Made by a program: the position numbers and the translations under genes. The notes under the pieces are model-generated. The model made no database searches. It had not been told where the DNA came from and saw only the letters and a list, made by a program, of their open reading frames with translations. This document shows positions 32,048-41,246 of a stretch of 64,000 nucleotides of DNA, one piece after another. Origin of the DNA: Prosthecobacter sp. (GTDB lineage: Bacteria > Verrucomicrobiota > Verrucomicrobiia > Verrucomicrobiales > Verrucomicrobiaceae); contig NZ_JAXMIH010000020.1 in assembly GCF_034366625.1 (NCBI RefSeq), positions 1-64,000 on the forward strand. Direction: 5' to 3'. Each line of letters opens with the position of its first letter. Position 1 is the stretch's first letter.

Positions 32048-33499
32048 TCACACCTCCGGCAGCTCAAAACCGGCGGCGTACTCTTCCTGGCAGAGCTTGT
32101 TCGCCTCGGCGGCGAATTCACCAGTGAATTGATTGCTCGCGGGATCGTAGTCGAGCCAGGGGCCAGCGATGATCTGCTGCGAGTTGAGGTCGATGCGGTT
32201 GGCGGCAAGATTCTTGAGAAACTCGGCAAAGAGTTCCTGACCCAACTTGTCGCCTTCGAGGCGCTCTTTGATTTCGTCGTTCTTCATCGCCTTGCCGAGG
32301 CGGTAGGAGACGTTGGCGAGGTGGGACAAGCAGGCGGCATGGTGGCCGTGGCGGATGTGCAGCACGTCCTTGGTGTATTTGCCGACGCGGACGGAGTCGA
32401 TGAAGTTCTTCATGTGGTCGGGGCCGGTGAGGAAGTTCTCGAACTTCATGATCGCCTTGCCCTCGTTGTCGTAGGCCTTCGATTCAGCCACATAACCGCC
32501 TTCACAATGGATGATGTTGCCGTCACGCACGCCTTTGAACGGAGCGGAACCGAGCTTCGGATTCATATCCTTCATGGGCAGGCCAAACTTGTCCATGATG
32601 AGCGGCACCGGCTCATACGGATGAAAGGCGATCTGGCAGTTCGCGGTCTGGCCGTCATCCACATAACCCCAGCGATTGCCGAAGCTCATCACGCGCTTCG
32701 GCAACGTGTCGGGATCGCCAAGCGCCCAACGGGCCACGTCATATTGATGCGGACCCTGATTGCCGATGTCGCCGCCGCCATACGGCCACTGCCAATGCCA
32801 GTCGTAGTGAAATTGTTTCCGCATGATCGGCATCTCAGGGCGCGGTGAGGACCACAGTTTGTAGTCCACCGTGGCAGGCGGCTGCTGTGGCCCGTCCACT
32901 TTATCAATGCTCATGCGCAGGCCATGAACGAGCGCGTGGGAGAGCTTGGTCTTGCCAATGTGGCCTTCCTTCACCCACTGCATCGCCGACGCCCAGCCCT
33001 CATCGGATCGGCGCTGCATACCGTGCTGCACGACGATGCCCTTCGCAGCGGCTTTCGTTGCCGCAGCCATCAGTTTGGCGCTTTCGATGAGATTGTGACT
33101 CACCGGCTTCTCGACATAGACGTGCTTTCCATGCTGCAAAGCGGTGAGAGCGATGAGCACATGGCTGTGATTCGGCGTGGCGATGGTCACGGCATCCACA
33201 TCCTTGTCTGCGCAGCACTCGCGGAAGTCTCGGTAGGTTTTCACCTTCACTCCCTTCTTGTCGAGATCAGCCACCTTTTTGTCCACGACGGCGGAATCCA
33301 CATCGCAGAGAGCCACCAGCCGCACACCGGGCACCTTCAAGAGTTCGTTGATATGACCGCCGCCACGACCGCGAAAGCCGATGACGGCAACGCGCACATC
33401 GCCATTGGCACCCAGCGGTGCGGCCCAGGCAGGCAACGAGACGGCTCCAGCGAGGGAGGTTTGCAGAAAGCGACGACGTGAGGTGGCGGGCGTGTTCAT
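32048..33499 (-). CDS. Tat-exported Gfo/Idh/MocA family oxidoreductase
   Basis: A 483-residue NAD(P)-dependent oxidoreductase probably acting on sugars or sugar acids in the periplasm. It starts M-N-T-P-A-T-S-R-R-R-F-L-Q-T-S, a twin-arginine signal. The Rossmann domain shows V-A-V-I-G-F-R-G-R-G-G-G-H, the catalytic region has the E-K-P motif (G-K-H-V-Y-V-E-K-P-V-S-H), and the C-terminal part contains D-I-G-N-Q-G-P-H-Q-Y-D-V-A-R-W, which supplies the active-site His. Tat export fits a protein that folds with its cofactor inside. Such proteins are expanded in Planctomycetes and Verrucomicrobia. It stands alone between a terminator and a divergent dehydratase gene. Confidence 0.93.
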   Translation of the reverse strand: MNTPATSRRRFLQTSLAGAVSLPAWAAPLGANGDVRVAVIGFRGRGGGHINELLKVPGVRLVALCDVDSAVVDKKVADLDKKGVKVKTYRDFRECCADKDVDAVTIATPNHSHVLIALTALQHGKHVYVEKPVSHNLIESAKLMAAATKAAAKGIVVQHGMQRRSDEGWASAMQWVKEGHIGKTKLSHALVHGLRMSIDKVDGPQQPPATVDYKLWSSPRPEMPIMRKQFHYDWHWQWPYGGGDIGNQGPHQYDVARWALGDPDTLPKRVMSFGNRWGYVDDGQTANCQIAFHPYEPVPLIMDKFGLPMKDMNPKLGSAPFKGVRDGNIIHCEGGYVAESKAYDNEGKAIMKFENFLTGPDHMKNFIDSVRVGKYTKDVLHIRHGHHAACLSHLANVSYRLGKAMKNDEIKERLEGDKLGQELFAEFLKNLAANRIDLNSQQIIAGPWLDYDPASNQFTGEFAAEANKLCQEEYAAGFELPEV

Positions 33500-33560
33500 G
33501 GTGCGAGTCATACGCCGGGAGCGGGCTTGCCTTTGCGAAGTTCATGCCTAGCCATGTCAC

Positions 33561-34523
33561 ATGGAGCCATTGCCAACCCTCAGCGAAATCGAAGCCGCCA
33601 AGGCTCTCATTCGTCCGCACATCCGCGAAACGCCGACCTATCGCTGGCCGTTGCTCGAAGCGGGTCTCGGCTGCGAGCTGTGGTTGAAGCATGAGAACCA
33701 CACGCCCGTCGGTGCTTTCAAGATCCGCGGCGGATTGGTTTATATGGATGAACTGAAACGCCAGCAGCCCGAAGTACGCGGCGTCATCGCCGCCACGACG
33801 GGCAATCACGGCCAATCCATCGCCTTCGCGGCCAAACTGAACGGCCTGCGCGCAGTCATCGTGGTGCCGCATGGCAACAACCCGGAGAAGAACACGGCGA
33901 TGCGCTCGCTCGGAGCCGAATTGATCGAGCATGGCCGTGAGTTTCAAGAAGCGCTCGAATATTCACGCGAACTGGCTGCCAAAGAGGGCCTGCATGCGGT
34001 GCCGTCGTTTCATCCCTGGCTCGTGCGTGGCGTGGCGACGTATGGCTTGGAGATGTTTCGCTCCGTGGCGGATTTGGACGCGGTTTTCGTGCCCATCGGC
34101 CTCGGTTCCGGCTTCTGCGGCATCGCAGCGGCCCGTGAGGCACTGGGATTGAAGACGAAGATCATCGGCGTCGTGTCCGAGCATGCGCCCGCGTATGCGC
34201 TGTCGTTTCAGCAGCGACAGTTCGTCGAGCAATCGAGCACGACGCGAGTAGCGGAAGGTGTGGCGTGCAAAACTCCGAACCAGGACGCGTTGGAGCATGT
34301 GATCCGCCATGCGCATGACATCGTGACTGTGAACGACGACGACGCCATCACCGCCATGCGAGAGATCATTCAAGCCACGCACAACATCGCCGAAGGCGCA
34401 GGTGCGCTGGCTTATGCGGCGCTGAAGAAGCATCGCGATGCGTGGCGGGGCAAACGCGTGGCCTGCGTGCTCACGGGCGGGAACGCGAGCATGGGCATGC
34501 TGCGCGAAGCGCTTCAATGCTGA
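33561..34523 (+). CDS. PLP-dependent threonine/serine dehydratase family protein
   Basis: A 320-residue fold-type II PLP enzyme. The cofactor lysine is Lys 54 in V-G-A-F-K-I-R-G-G, followed by T-T-G-N-H-G-Q-S-I-A for the substrate carboxylate, G-L-G-S-G-F-C-G for the PLP phosphate and L-T-G-G-N-A-S at the C-terminus. It lacks a C-terminal ACT domain, so it resembles the catabolic threonine/serine dehydratase (TdcB/SDH, about 320-330 residues) rather than biosynthetic IlvA. The exact substrate is not certain; hydroxyaspartate dehydratase and racemase relatives have the same motifs. Its last 10 bases overlap the convergent hydrolase gene. Confidence 0.88.
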   Translation: MEPLPTLSEIEAAKALIRPHIRETPTYRWPLLEAGLGCELWLKHENHTPVGAFKIRGGLVYMDELKRQQPEVRGVIAATTGNHGQSIAFAAKLNGLRAVIVVPHGNNPEKNTAMRSLGAELIEHGREFQEALEYSRELAAKEGLHAVPSFHPWLVRGVATYGLEMFRSVADLDAVFVPIGLGSGFCGIAAAREALGLKTKIIGVVSEHAPAYALSFQQRQFVEQSSTTRVAEGVACKTPNQDALEHVIRHAHDIVTVNDDDAITAMREIIQATHNIAEGAGALAYAALKKHRDAWRGKRVACVLTGGNASMGMLREALQC

Positions 34524-36358
34524 GGCACAAACGGCAGCACGATGTGCGAAGGATGCTCGGCACCGTAATGGATCGTGTTCGTGGCGATGACCGTGCGGCG
34601 GTGCTGCTGGAGCGGCTCGCCGGTGTTCGGGTTCACGTCGAAGCGTGGGAAATTGCTGCTGCTGATGTCCACGCGGATGCGATGGCCTTTTTTGAAGACG
34701 TTGCTCGTGGGGTAGAGCTTGATCGTGAAGGGATAGACTTTCCCCGGCTCCATGAGCTTTTCCTCCTGGAGCGAGTCACGGAAACGGGCGCGGACGATGC
34801 CGTCCTGGAGATTGAGGTCGAAGCCATGCGGCCAGTCGGCACTGGGAGGATAAACGTCGATGAGCTTGGCGGTGAAATCGGTGTCCACGGCAGAAGACGA
34901 GCCCCAGAGCTTCACCTCGATCTCGCCGGTGATTTCGATGTCTTCGGCAAGCGGTGCCGTCTGAAATACGAGCACGTCGCGGCGTGCGGACAGCGGGATG
35001 GGTTTCGTCCAGTTCCAGAATTTGTCACCGCCACGCTGATCCCACGCGCCCTGCTGCATGATGCCGTCGCCGGAGGAAATGTTGCCGCCGAGCGTGGGCA
35101 CGGGATTGTGCGGATCAAACGCATAGGCCATCCATCCGCTCTCGTTTTTCGGCTTCACATCGCTCAACAGGCCATTGGGATACAAGTAGAAAGGCGTGGG
35201 CTTCGCACGGGCCAGCGGCCATTCCTTTTCATCGCGCCACTGACCGCCGTGATTGAGCAGGCCGTCCTTGGTCTTGCTGCCATCGCCGGTGCCCATGACG
35301 AAGATGCGCACTTTCTTGGCGAAAGGCGCGGATTTGCCGACGCTGTTGTCGAGTCCCTTCATCCAGTGATCAAACCACTCCTTACGCCAGGCGAACTGAT
35401 CCGCGATGGCCGCATCGCTGCCGAACTCGACCTGACCGTGCGAGGATTTCGTCTGCGCACCGTGAATCCACGGCCCCATGATCAAATACACATCGCTTTT
35501 CAGCGTTTTCGAGAGTGCGATGAAATTGGCGGAGGTGTTGCCCGCCCATGAATCATACCAGCCGCCAACGAGATAGACCGGCATGTCCTTGTAGCGCGAG
35601 GGATCGGCCAGGATGTTGTTCTGCGCCCAGAAACCGTCGTCTTTGCCGTGACGCATGGCCTGGATGAGCCAGTCCTCGTATTCAGGAGCGAGTTTGAGCG
35701 GCGTGGAGCCAGGACGCAGCGGCAGGTGGTTCAGATAATCCCAGCGGTTGTCCGCCATCTCCTTCAACTCGGCCTGCGTGGCGGGATCGAGCGCCGCGTT
35801 GCTTCCTTTACCCGCGTTGAGCATGATCCAGTTCCAAAAGCGCATCTCAAACGCACCAGCGTTGCGCATGCTCTGGCGGCCCATGTTGGACACGGCATCG
35901 ACCGGAATGACTGTGGTGAGCTGCGGCACTTTTTCCAAAGCCATCGCGTGTTGCGTGCCGCCGACATACGAGGTGCCCACCATGCCGATTTTCCCGTTCG
36001 ACCACGGCTGCACGGCAATCCATGCCGCGCAATCGGCCCCATCGACGCCGTCATCAGTCATCCAGTGCCACACGCCTTCCGAAGCGTAACGGCCTCGCGT
36101 GTCCTGCGCCACGAAGGCATAGCCATTCGCGGCAAAGTATTCACCGAAGCTCTTCGCGCCGTCCTTGTTGTAAGGCAGACGCGTGAGAATAACGGGCAGT
36201 TTGTCTTTGTTTCCTGCGGGCAGGTAAATGTCGGTGGCCAGCTTCACGCCATCGCGCATGGCCACCATGACGTTCTTCTGAACCTTGATGGCAGGTTCCT
36301 GGGCATGCAGACAGAAGGCGACCAGCAGAACCGCCGTGAACAACGAGCGCGGAATCAT
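34514..36358 (-). CDS. CocE/NonD family (X-Pro dipeptidyl-peptidase-like, S15) hydrolase
   Basis: A 614-residue secreted serine hydrolase. After the signal peptide (A-V-L-L-V-A-F-C-L-H-A-Q) the alpha/beta-hydrolase core has nucleophile motif V-G-T-S-Y-V-G-G-T-Q, preceded by Q-D-T-R-G-R-Y-A-S-E-G, the usual CocE oxyanion Tyr segment. The acid and His positions follow near M-G-P-W-I-H-G-A. The C-terminal jelly-roll domain (D-V-L-V-F-Q-T-A-P-L-A-E-D-I-E-I-T-G) is present. Substrates range from cocaine-type esters to glutaryl-amides and X-Pro peptides; none can be picked here. It starts 4 bases after the TlpA-like gene stop, so the two form an operon. Confidence 0.9.
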   Translation of the reverse strand: MIPRSLFTAVLLVAFCLHAQEPAIKVQKNVMVAMRDGVKLATDIYLPAGNKDKLPVILTRLPYNKDGAKSFGEYFAANGYAFVAQDTRGRYASEGVWHWMTDDGVDGADCAAWIAVQPWSNGKIGMVGTSYVGGTQHAMALEKVPQLTTVIPVDAVSNMGRQSMRNAGAFEMRFWNWIMLNAGKGSNAALDPATQAELKEMADNRWDYLNHLPLRPGSTPLKLAPEYEDWLIQAMRHGKDDGFWAQNNILADPSRYKDMPVYLVGGWYDSWAGNTSANFIALSKTLKSDVYLIMGPWIHGAQTKSSHGQVEFGSDAAIADQFAWRKEWFDHWMKGLDNSVGKSAPFAKKVRIFVMGTGDGSKTKDGLLNHGGQWRDEKEWPLARAKPTPFYLYPNGLLSDVKPKNESGWMAYAFDPHNPVPTLGGNISSGDGIMQQGAWDQRGGDKFWNWTKPIPLSARRDVLVFQTAPLAEDIEITGEIEVKLWGSSSAVDTDFTAKLIDVYPPSADWPHGFDLNLQDGIVRARFRDSLQEEKLMEPGKVYPFTIKLYPTSNVFKKGHRIRVDISSSNFPRFDVNPNTGEPLQQHRRTVIATNTIHYGAEHPSHIVLPFVPQH

Positions 36359-36362
36359 GAGC

Positions 36363-37322
36363 TTACTCCGCGAGCAGTTTCGCCACCGTTTCTTCGAGTC
36401 CGCCACGAGCATTGGTGCTGACGACCATGCCCTTCTTGTTGAGCAGCCACATGGCCGGGATCGAGTTGATGCCATACTTGGTGGAGATCTCGTTCTGCCA
36501 GCCCTTGCCGTCGAAGTACTGCGGCCATTCCATGCCCTTGTCCTTCACGAAGGCCTCTAGCTCGGCCTTGTCCGAATCGAGCGAGATGCCGACGATCTCG
36601 AAGCCTTTCGGATGCAGTTCTTTGTAGGCTTTGATGACGTTCGGCAGCTCTGCCACGCAGGGTCCGCACCAAGTGGCCCAGAAGTCGATGAGCACGACCT
36701 TGCCCTGAAGTTTCGCCAGATCGACCTCACGACCGTCCACAGCGGTGAATTTCATTTCTAGGGGCTTGTTCTTCAACTCGGCGGTGGCCTTGATGCTCTT
36801 CACCTTGCCCTCGACCATCTTGTTCATCTTCTCCGCAGGGAAATCTTTCAAATGCTTCTCGGCTTTGGCGATCCAGGCGGCGGTGTCGCCTCCGGGACCT
36901 TCGGCAGCCTCCGCAGATTCCATGACGTTGATCAGGCTGGCCTCCGATTTGGTCTCGGGCTTGGCGTCCTCGGCCTTGAGGATGTCATCAATGCTGATGG
37001 CGACCTTGGCAGGAGCTGGAACGCCCGCGATCTCACGCGCGCGCCCGACCATCGCTTCAAACAACGCTGCTTCATAGCGGGCTGGATTCGCTGGAGCCGC
37101 TTTCATCGCCGCCGCGTAGGCCGCGTCGAATTCAATCAGGCCCGTCTTGAGCTTGGCGATGGCTTCCTCTCGAGAGTTGGGCTTCTCCTTCGGATTCTTG
37201 ATGCCTTCGACGACATCGGTGACCTTCTGCCATTCGGCGTCGCCGTCAGCAGCACAAAGAGAAGAGGAAACGGCCAGGACCAAAGTCGTGACCCCGATGC
37301 GAAGAAGGCGGTGCGCGTTCAT
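36363..37322 (-). CDS. TlpA-like thioredoxin-fold protein
   Basis: A 319-residue secreted or periplasmic protein. Signal peptide (V-S-S-S-L-C-A-A-D), then about 170 residues of helical sequence without recognised motif, then a redoxin domain: V-V-L-I-D-F-W-A-T-W-C-G-P-C-V-A-E-L with the active C-x-x-C, and the cis-proline region I-N-S-I-P-A-M-W. Such fusions act as thiol-disulfide reductases for cytochrome or lipoprotein maturation. The CocE-type gene follows after 4 bases. A palindromic repeat element lies in its upstream region and may contribute to or interrupt its promoter. Confidence 0.9.
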   Translation of the reverse strand: MNAHRLLRIGVTTLVLAVSSSLCAADGDAEWQKVTDVVEGIKNPKEKPNSREEAIAKLKTGLIEFDAAYAAAMKAAPANPARYEAALFEAMVGRAREIAGVPAPAKVAISIDDILKAEDAKPETKSEASLINVMESAEAAEGPGGDTAAWIAKAEKHLKDFPAEKMNKMVEGKVKSIKATAELKNKPLEMKFTAVDGREVDLAKLQGKVVLIDFWATWCGPCVAELPNVIKAYKELHPKGFEIVGISLDSDKAELEAFVKDKGMEWPQYFDGKGWQNEISTKYGINSIPAMWLLNKKGMVVSTNARGGLEETVAKLLAE

Positions 37323-37363
37323 GATCCAGCCTAAACGGGGCAAACCGCCGCTGACAATCGTTT

Positions 37364-37593
37364 ACGCGAAGATTTCCTTCGTAGGCCGGATGTGTTCGGC
37401 GCGTTGAGCCTCGCCAACACGAGTGGCGTGTTCGCCGAACTATCCTGCTGGGTTTGGGGAGCGTGCGCAGGCCGGGGAGCATACGAGAGCACCAAGAGCC
37501 GGATAGTTGGGCGAAGGATGCGAGGGGAAAGGAGATGTTGATTTCCGCCCAACACATCCGGCCTACGATTCGAACATCTCACGCGAAGATTTC
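37364..37593. repeat. Nested palindromic element flanked by 13-bp direct repeats (MITE-like)
   Basis: Outer arms of 17 bases are perfect inverse complements (37380-37396 and 37551-37567, core GTAGGCCGGATGTGTT). A second inverted pair (37430-37445 with 37501-37516) matches at 14 of 16 positions. The block is bracketed by exact copies of A-C-G-C-G-A-A-G-A-T-T-T-C at 37364-37376 and 37581-37593, the right copy being the last codons of the DUF1501 gene. It contains no ORF of note. This looks like a non-autonomous mobile or structured RNA element. Confidence 0.7.
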
Positions 37594-39033
37594 TGTCACC
37601 GGTTTGCCTTTCCCATCCTCGGTGACGTAAAACGGCCGTCCCTCGATCTCGAACTCGGTTTTCGGGCTGATGCCCATCGCGGTCATGATGGTGGCATGCA
37701 GGTCCATGACGCTGACGGGATTTTTCGTGGCGATGAGCGGGCGTTCGTCCGCCGTTTCGCCGTAGAGGAAGCCTTTCTTCACCCCGCCGCCGAAGGTCAT
37801 GACACTGGTGCCGCCGGTGAAGTGGCGGTGCAGGCCGTAGTGCTTCATTTCGCTGAGCGTATCGACCTTGAAGGTCGTCTGGTCGTTCGCGGTGGAGCCG
37901 GGCTTACCTTCCATGAGCGCATCACGGCTGAACTCACTGGCGATGACGATGAGCGTGCGGTCCAGCAGGCCCTTCGCCTCCAGATCGCGCACGAGCTGCG
38001 CGATGGGGCGATCGATTTCCTTGTGCATGGCGTCCACGGTGGTGTGGCCGTCCTTGTGCGTGTCCCATTGGAAAAACGGCACATACTCGGTGGTGACCTC
38101 GACGAACCGTGTGCCAGCCTCGATCAAACGGCGTGCGAGCAGGCAGCCCCGACCGAATCGGCCCGTGTCATACTTCGCGTAGCTCTCCTTCGGCTCCAGC
38201 GTGATGTCGAAGGCTTCGCGTTCCTTCGCACTGAGCAGGCGGTAGGCGTTGTCCATGCTGCGGAGCATGGATTCCTGCTGATAATCGCTCATGAACTCAC
38301 GCTGCGGGCTTTGATCAACGAGTTTGCGGAACAGGCGGTCGCGGTTGGCGAAACGATTCGCGTCCATGCCCTTCGGCGGCTTCACGGACTGCGCGGCTTC
38401 TTCAGGAAACGGCAGGTTCATCGGCCCGAACTCGCTGCCGAAGAATCCGGCGGTGGTGAAGGCCTTCAGCTCCTCGCTTTCGCCGACACCTTCGAGGCGC
38501 TGGCCGATGTTGATGAACGCGGGCATCACCGAGTTGCGAGGTCCAAGCACCTTCGCCATCCATGAGCCGATGTGCGGGCAGGCGACCGTCTGCGGCGGCA
38601 CATAACCCGTGTGCCAGTGATACTGATGCCGCGAGTGCAAAATGCTGCCGAGGTCCGGCTGCACCGCGCTGCGGATCAGCGTGCCGCGATCCATCACCTG
38701 CGCGATGTTTTCGAGGCCCTGGCAGATTTTGATGCCGTCCACGTTCGTGTTGATCGCCGGAAAGGTGCTGAGCATCCTTTTCACTTCGAGACCCTTCTCG
38801 AACGGCAGGTAGCCCTTCGGGTCAAACGTGTCCGGTGCCGCCATGCCGCCCGCCATCCAGAGCAGAATGCAGGCATCAGCCTTCGCGGGTGGATGCGTGA
38901 CTTTGTCCCCCGATTTGGCCCAGATCGCCTTCGGTGCGCCGGTCATCCACGCTGCGGTGCTCGCTACGGCGAGTTTCTTCAGGAAATCGCGGCGAACGAG
39001 ATGCTCTGGGAGGCTGGGATCGAGATCGTGCAT
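37579..39033 (-). CDS. DUF1501 family protein
   Basis: A 484-residue exported protein, Tat-like N-terminus L-V-R-R-D-F-L-K-K-L-A-V-A-S. DUF1501 features include A-C-I-L-L-W-M-A-G-G-M-A-A-P-D-T-F-D-P-K, S-R-H-Q-Y-H-W-H-T-G-Y, C-P-H-I-G-S-W, R-F-V-E-V-T-T-E-Y with F-F-Q-W-D-T-H-K-D-G-H, and S-E-F-S-R-D, which recall the alkaline-phosphatase/sulfatase fold metal sites. These proteins normally pair with PSD1/DUF1553 cytochromes; here the nearest one is 36 kb away and the next gene upstream is a sulfatase, only 24 bases off. The last codons are duplicated as the flanking repeat of the palindromic element. Confidence 0.9.
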   Translation of the reverse strand: MHDLDPSLPEHLVRRDFLKKLAVASTAAWMTGAPKAIWAKSGDKVTHPPAKADACILLWMAGGMAAPDTFDPKGYLPFEKGLEVKRMLSTFPAINTNVDGIKICQGLENIAQVMDRGTLIRSAVQPDLGSILHSRHQYHWHTGYVPPQTVACPHIGSWMAKVLGPRNSVMPAFINIGQRLEGVGESEELKAFTTAGFFGSEFGPMNLPFPEEAAQSVKPPKGMDANRFANRDRLFRKLVDQSPQREFMSDYQQESMLRSMDNAYRLLSAKEREAFDITLEPKESYAKYDTGRFGRGCLLARRLIEAGTRFVEVTTEYVPFFQWDTHKDGHTTVDAMHKEIDRPIAQLVRDLEAKGLLDRTLIVIASEFSRDALMEGKPGSTANDQTTFKVDTLSEMKHYGLHRHFTGGTSVMTFGGGVKKGFLYGETADERPLIATKNPVSVMDLHATIMTAMGISPKTEFEIEGRPFYVTEDGKGKPVTEIFA

Positions 39034-39057
39034 GTTGGAAGTAAAACGTTCCCAAGA

Positions 39058-40482
39058 TCACTTCACTGGCTCATTTTTCTTCTTCCCCTGCCCTTTCAGC
39101 GGGCGCGAATCGGGCTTCCCAGGCATGCCGGAGTGCATTTGACCGGCAGTGGGATCACGTGGGCCTGAGGGAAGCGTTTTGGCCCAAGTCGTGACCTGAG
39201 CAGCGAGTTTCTCGACGATGTCAGGATGATGCTCGGCCACGTTGTTGAGCTGAGTGAGATCTTTGGTGATGTCGTAAAGTTCCACACGACTGCGGTCGGG
39301 ATTCATGAGGAGTTTCCAATCGCCATCGCGGATCGCGAGCTCGGGGCTGTGATGAAACGGCTCACCGGAGATGTTGAAACGCCATTCCCACATGAGCGGT
39401 TTCGTGCGTGGATGTGACTGGCCGAGGAGCACGTCGCCAACGTCTTCTCCATCGAACGTGTGATCGGCAGGCGGGGTGACGCCCGCGAGTTTGCAGATCG
39501 TGGGCAGCCAATCGACACCAGCCATGATGGCTTTGTCCTCGATGCGGCCTGCGGGAATCTTGCCCGGCCAGCGCAGGATTCCAGGCACACGGATGCCGCC
39601 TTCATAGAGGCTGCGTTTGCGACCACGGAACGGCCCCGCACTGCCGACGCCGCTGTGGCCCGCATTGCCGATGTGAATGTCCTCGGGGCCGTTGTCGCTG
39701 CTGAACAGGATGAGCGTGTTTTCGTCTTTGCCGAGTTTTTCGAGTCCGGCGAGCAAGCGGCCGATTTGCGTGTCGAGATCGGTCACGCTGGCGGCGAAGA
39801 TCTGCATCGCCGAGGCGTGCGGGAAGTCTTTTCCATTCGCACGCAGCCGTGCATACGGCGCCATCTGCTCCGGCGTGGGATTCAGCGTGGCATGCGGCAC
39901 GAGCGTCCAGAGCTGAAGATAAAACGGCGTGTCACCGGCTTTCTCGATGAACTGGAGACACTCATCGACAAAGATGGCCGTGGATTTCGCACGAAAGTAA
40001 GGATCGGCCGCCGGACCGTTCGCGCCGTCTTTCTCCGAGGTGCCGACGAAGTCGAAGCCATACGCGTCTGGCGGCGGGCCGCCGGAATTGCTGCCGAGAT
40101 GCCATTTCCCGATGTGCGCGGTGGTGTAGCCCGCTGTTTTCATCAAACTGGCCGCATTCGGCACCTGCGGTTCCAGCCAGTTGGACATGCCACGGGCGTC
40201 GTTTTGCTGCTTCGTCGCATAATGGCCATGAATGCGATGCCGCGACGGATACTGGCCGGTGAAGAAGGCGCAGCGGCTTGGCGAGCACACGGACGCATTC
40301 ACGTAGAACTGCGTGAACAACGTGCCCTGCTTCGCCATGGCGTCGAGATTCGGCGTTTGGATGGTTTTGTTGCCGTAGCACCCGAGATCACCCCAGCCGA
40401 GATCGTCGGCGAGGATGAAGATGATGTTTGGCCGCGCCGCGAAGAGCGAAGGGCAGAGAGCTAAAAGAAGAATAAAGCGCAT
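39058..40482 (-). CDS. Cys-type sulfatase (arylsulfatase family)
   Basis: A 474-residue secreted sulfatase removing sulfate esters, probably from sulfated polysaccharide. The signal peptide ends near S-L-F-A-A; the first metal site is N-I-I-F-I-L-A-D-D-L-G-W-G-D. The formylglycine precursor is Cys 66 in C-S-P-S-R, followed by G-K-W-H-L-G and later S-S-D-N-G-P-E. The C-S-P-S-R motif needs oxidation by an FGE or anSME; the FGE remnant at 9.4 kb is truncated, so maturation must rely on a gene outside the window. The start at 40482 fits the signal peptide. It lies upstream of the DUF1501 gene with a 24-base gap. Confidence 0.94.
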   Translation of the reverse strand: MRFILLLALCPSLFAARPNIIFILADDLGWGDLGCYGNKTIQTPNLDAMAKQGTLFTQFYVNASVCSPSRCAFFTGQYPSRHRIHGHYATKQQNDARGMSNWLEPQVPNAASLMKTAGYTTAHIGKWHLGSNSGGPPPDAYGFDFVGTSEKDGANGPAADPYFRAKSTAIFVDECLQFIEKAGDTPFYLQLWTLVPHATLNPTPEQMAPYARLRANGKDFPHASAMQIFAASVTDLDTQIGRLLAGLEKLGKDENTLILFSSDNGPEDIHIGNAGHSGVGSAGPFRGRKRSLYEGGIRVPGILRWPGKIPAGRIEDKAIMAGVDWLPTICKLAGVTPPADHTFDGEDVGDVLLGQSHPRTKPLMWEWRFNISGEPFHHSPELAIRDGDWKLLMNPDRSRVELYDITKDLTQLNNVAEHHPDIVEKLAAQVTTWAKTLPSGPRDPTAGQMHSGMPGKPDSRPLKGQGKKKNEPVK

Positions 40483-40580
40483 GGCAGCGGCGAAACGATG
40501 CCATGCGAGCCGAACTGTCATGAACCAGCCCCAAGATTCCGCGTTTGACTGGCGTGTAGCCATCGCCATCTGCATAAGCC

Positions 40581-41246
40581 GTGTTTCCCAGCCTCCACCA
40601 TGTTCTGTTTGTGCTCCTGCCCGTCGCTCTGGCAGTGCGCATGGCCCTCAAGCCACGGCCGGCCACGCTCGATGTGGCGAACGGCGTCATGCATTTCTGT
40701 CTGGGCTTTGGCAAATGGGTGCTGCTGGTGGATCCTCTGTGGCATCTGGCGTCTGTGATCAGCATCGGCGGCCCGGAAAGCCTGAGCACGAGCCTGGCGT
40801 GGATGGAATTTCTGGCGCGAGTGCTGGGCCTGCATTTTGCCCTTACCTCGCTGGAGGATGTGATCATCGGGCTCGGCGGCATGTTCGGATTCAAGCTCAC
40901 CGACAAGGTTCAGGAAATTCTCACGCTGCGTCGCTTCACCAAGGGAAAATTCCTCCGGCATCTGGCGATTCTCGTCGTGCTGGCACTGGCCAGCGGCGAG
41001 GTCTGGCTCCATCCCAAATCGTTCTTTGTGTCGGCGCCGCGCACCGTCGCCACGGTGTTTCAGCAGGCGCGGGTGTGGACGGATTTTCATGTCCTCACGC
41101 TGTTTGCCGCGCTGGCCTGTTTCATCGGCCTGCCATGCTCACGTGATTTTCTACGCGTTTCCGCCCCGTGGAAGGCGGCCGTTTGTCTTTTCACATTCCT
41201 GCTCGCGGTGGCGATGCTGTGGACCCATGCCGCACCCATGTCATGA
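40581..41246 (+). CDS. Multi-pass membrane protein of unknown function
   Basis: A 221-residue protein starting with GTG at 40581. Five or six hydrophobic segments are evident (H-H-V-L-F-V-L-L-P-V-A-L-A-V, L-A-I-L-V-V-L-A-L-A, T-L-F-A-A-L-A-C-F-I-G, A-A-V-C-L-F-T-F-L-L-A-V-A-M-L), with a longer cytoplasmic or periplasmic loop around residues 90-130. No family was recognised. Its stop overlaps the start of the AlgJ-like gene as ATGA, so it is the first gene of a four-gene operon with SGNH, MauE-like and threonine aldolase genes. Confidence 0.65.
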   Translation: MFPSLHHVLFVLLPVALAVRMALKPRPATLDVANGVMHFCLGFGKWVLLVDPLWHLASVISIGGPESLSTSLAWMEFLARVLGLHFALTSLEDVIIGLGGMFGFKLTDKVQEILTLRRFTKGKFLRHLAILVVLALASGEVWLHPKSFFVSAPRTVATVFQQARVWTDFHVLTLFAALACFIGLPCSRDFLRVSAPWKAAVCLFTFLLAVAMLWTHAAPMS

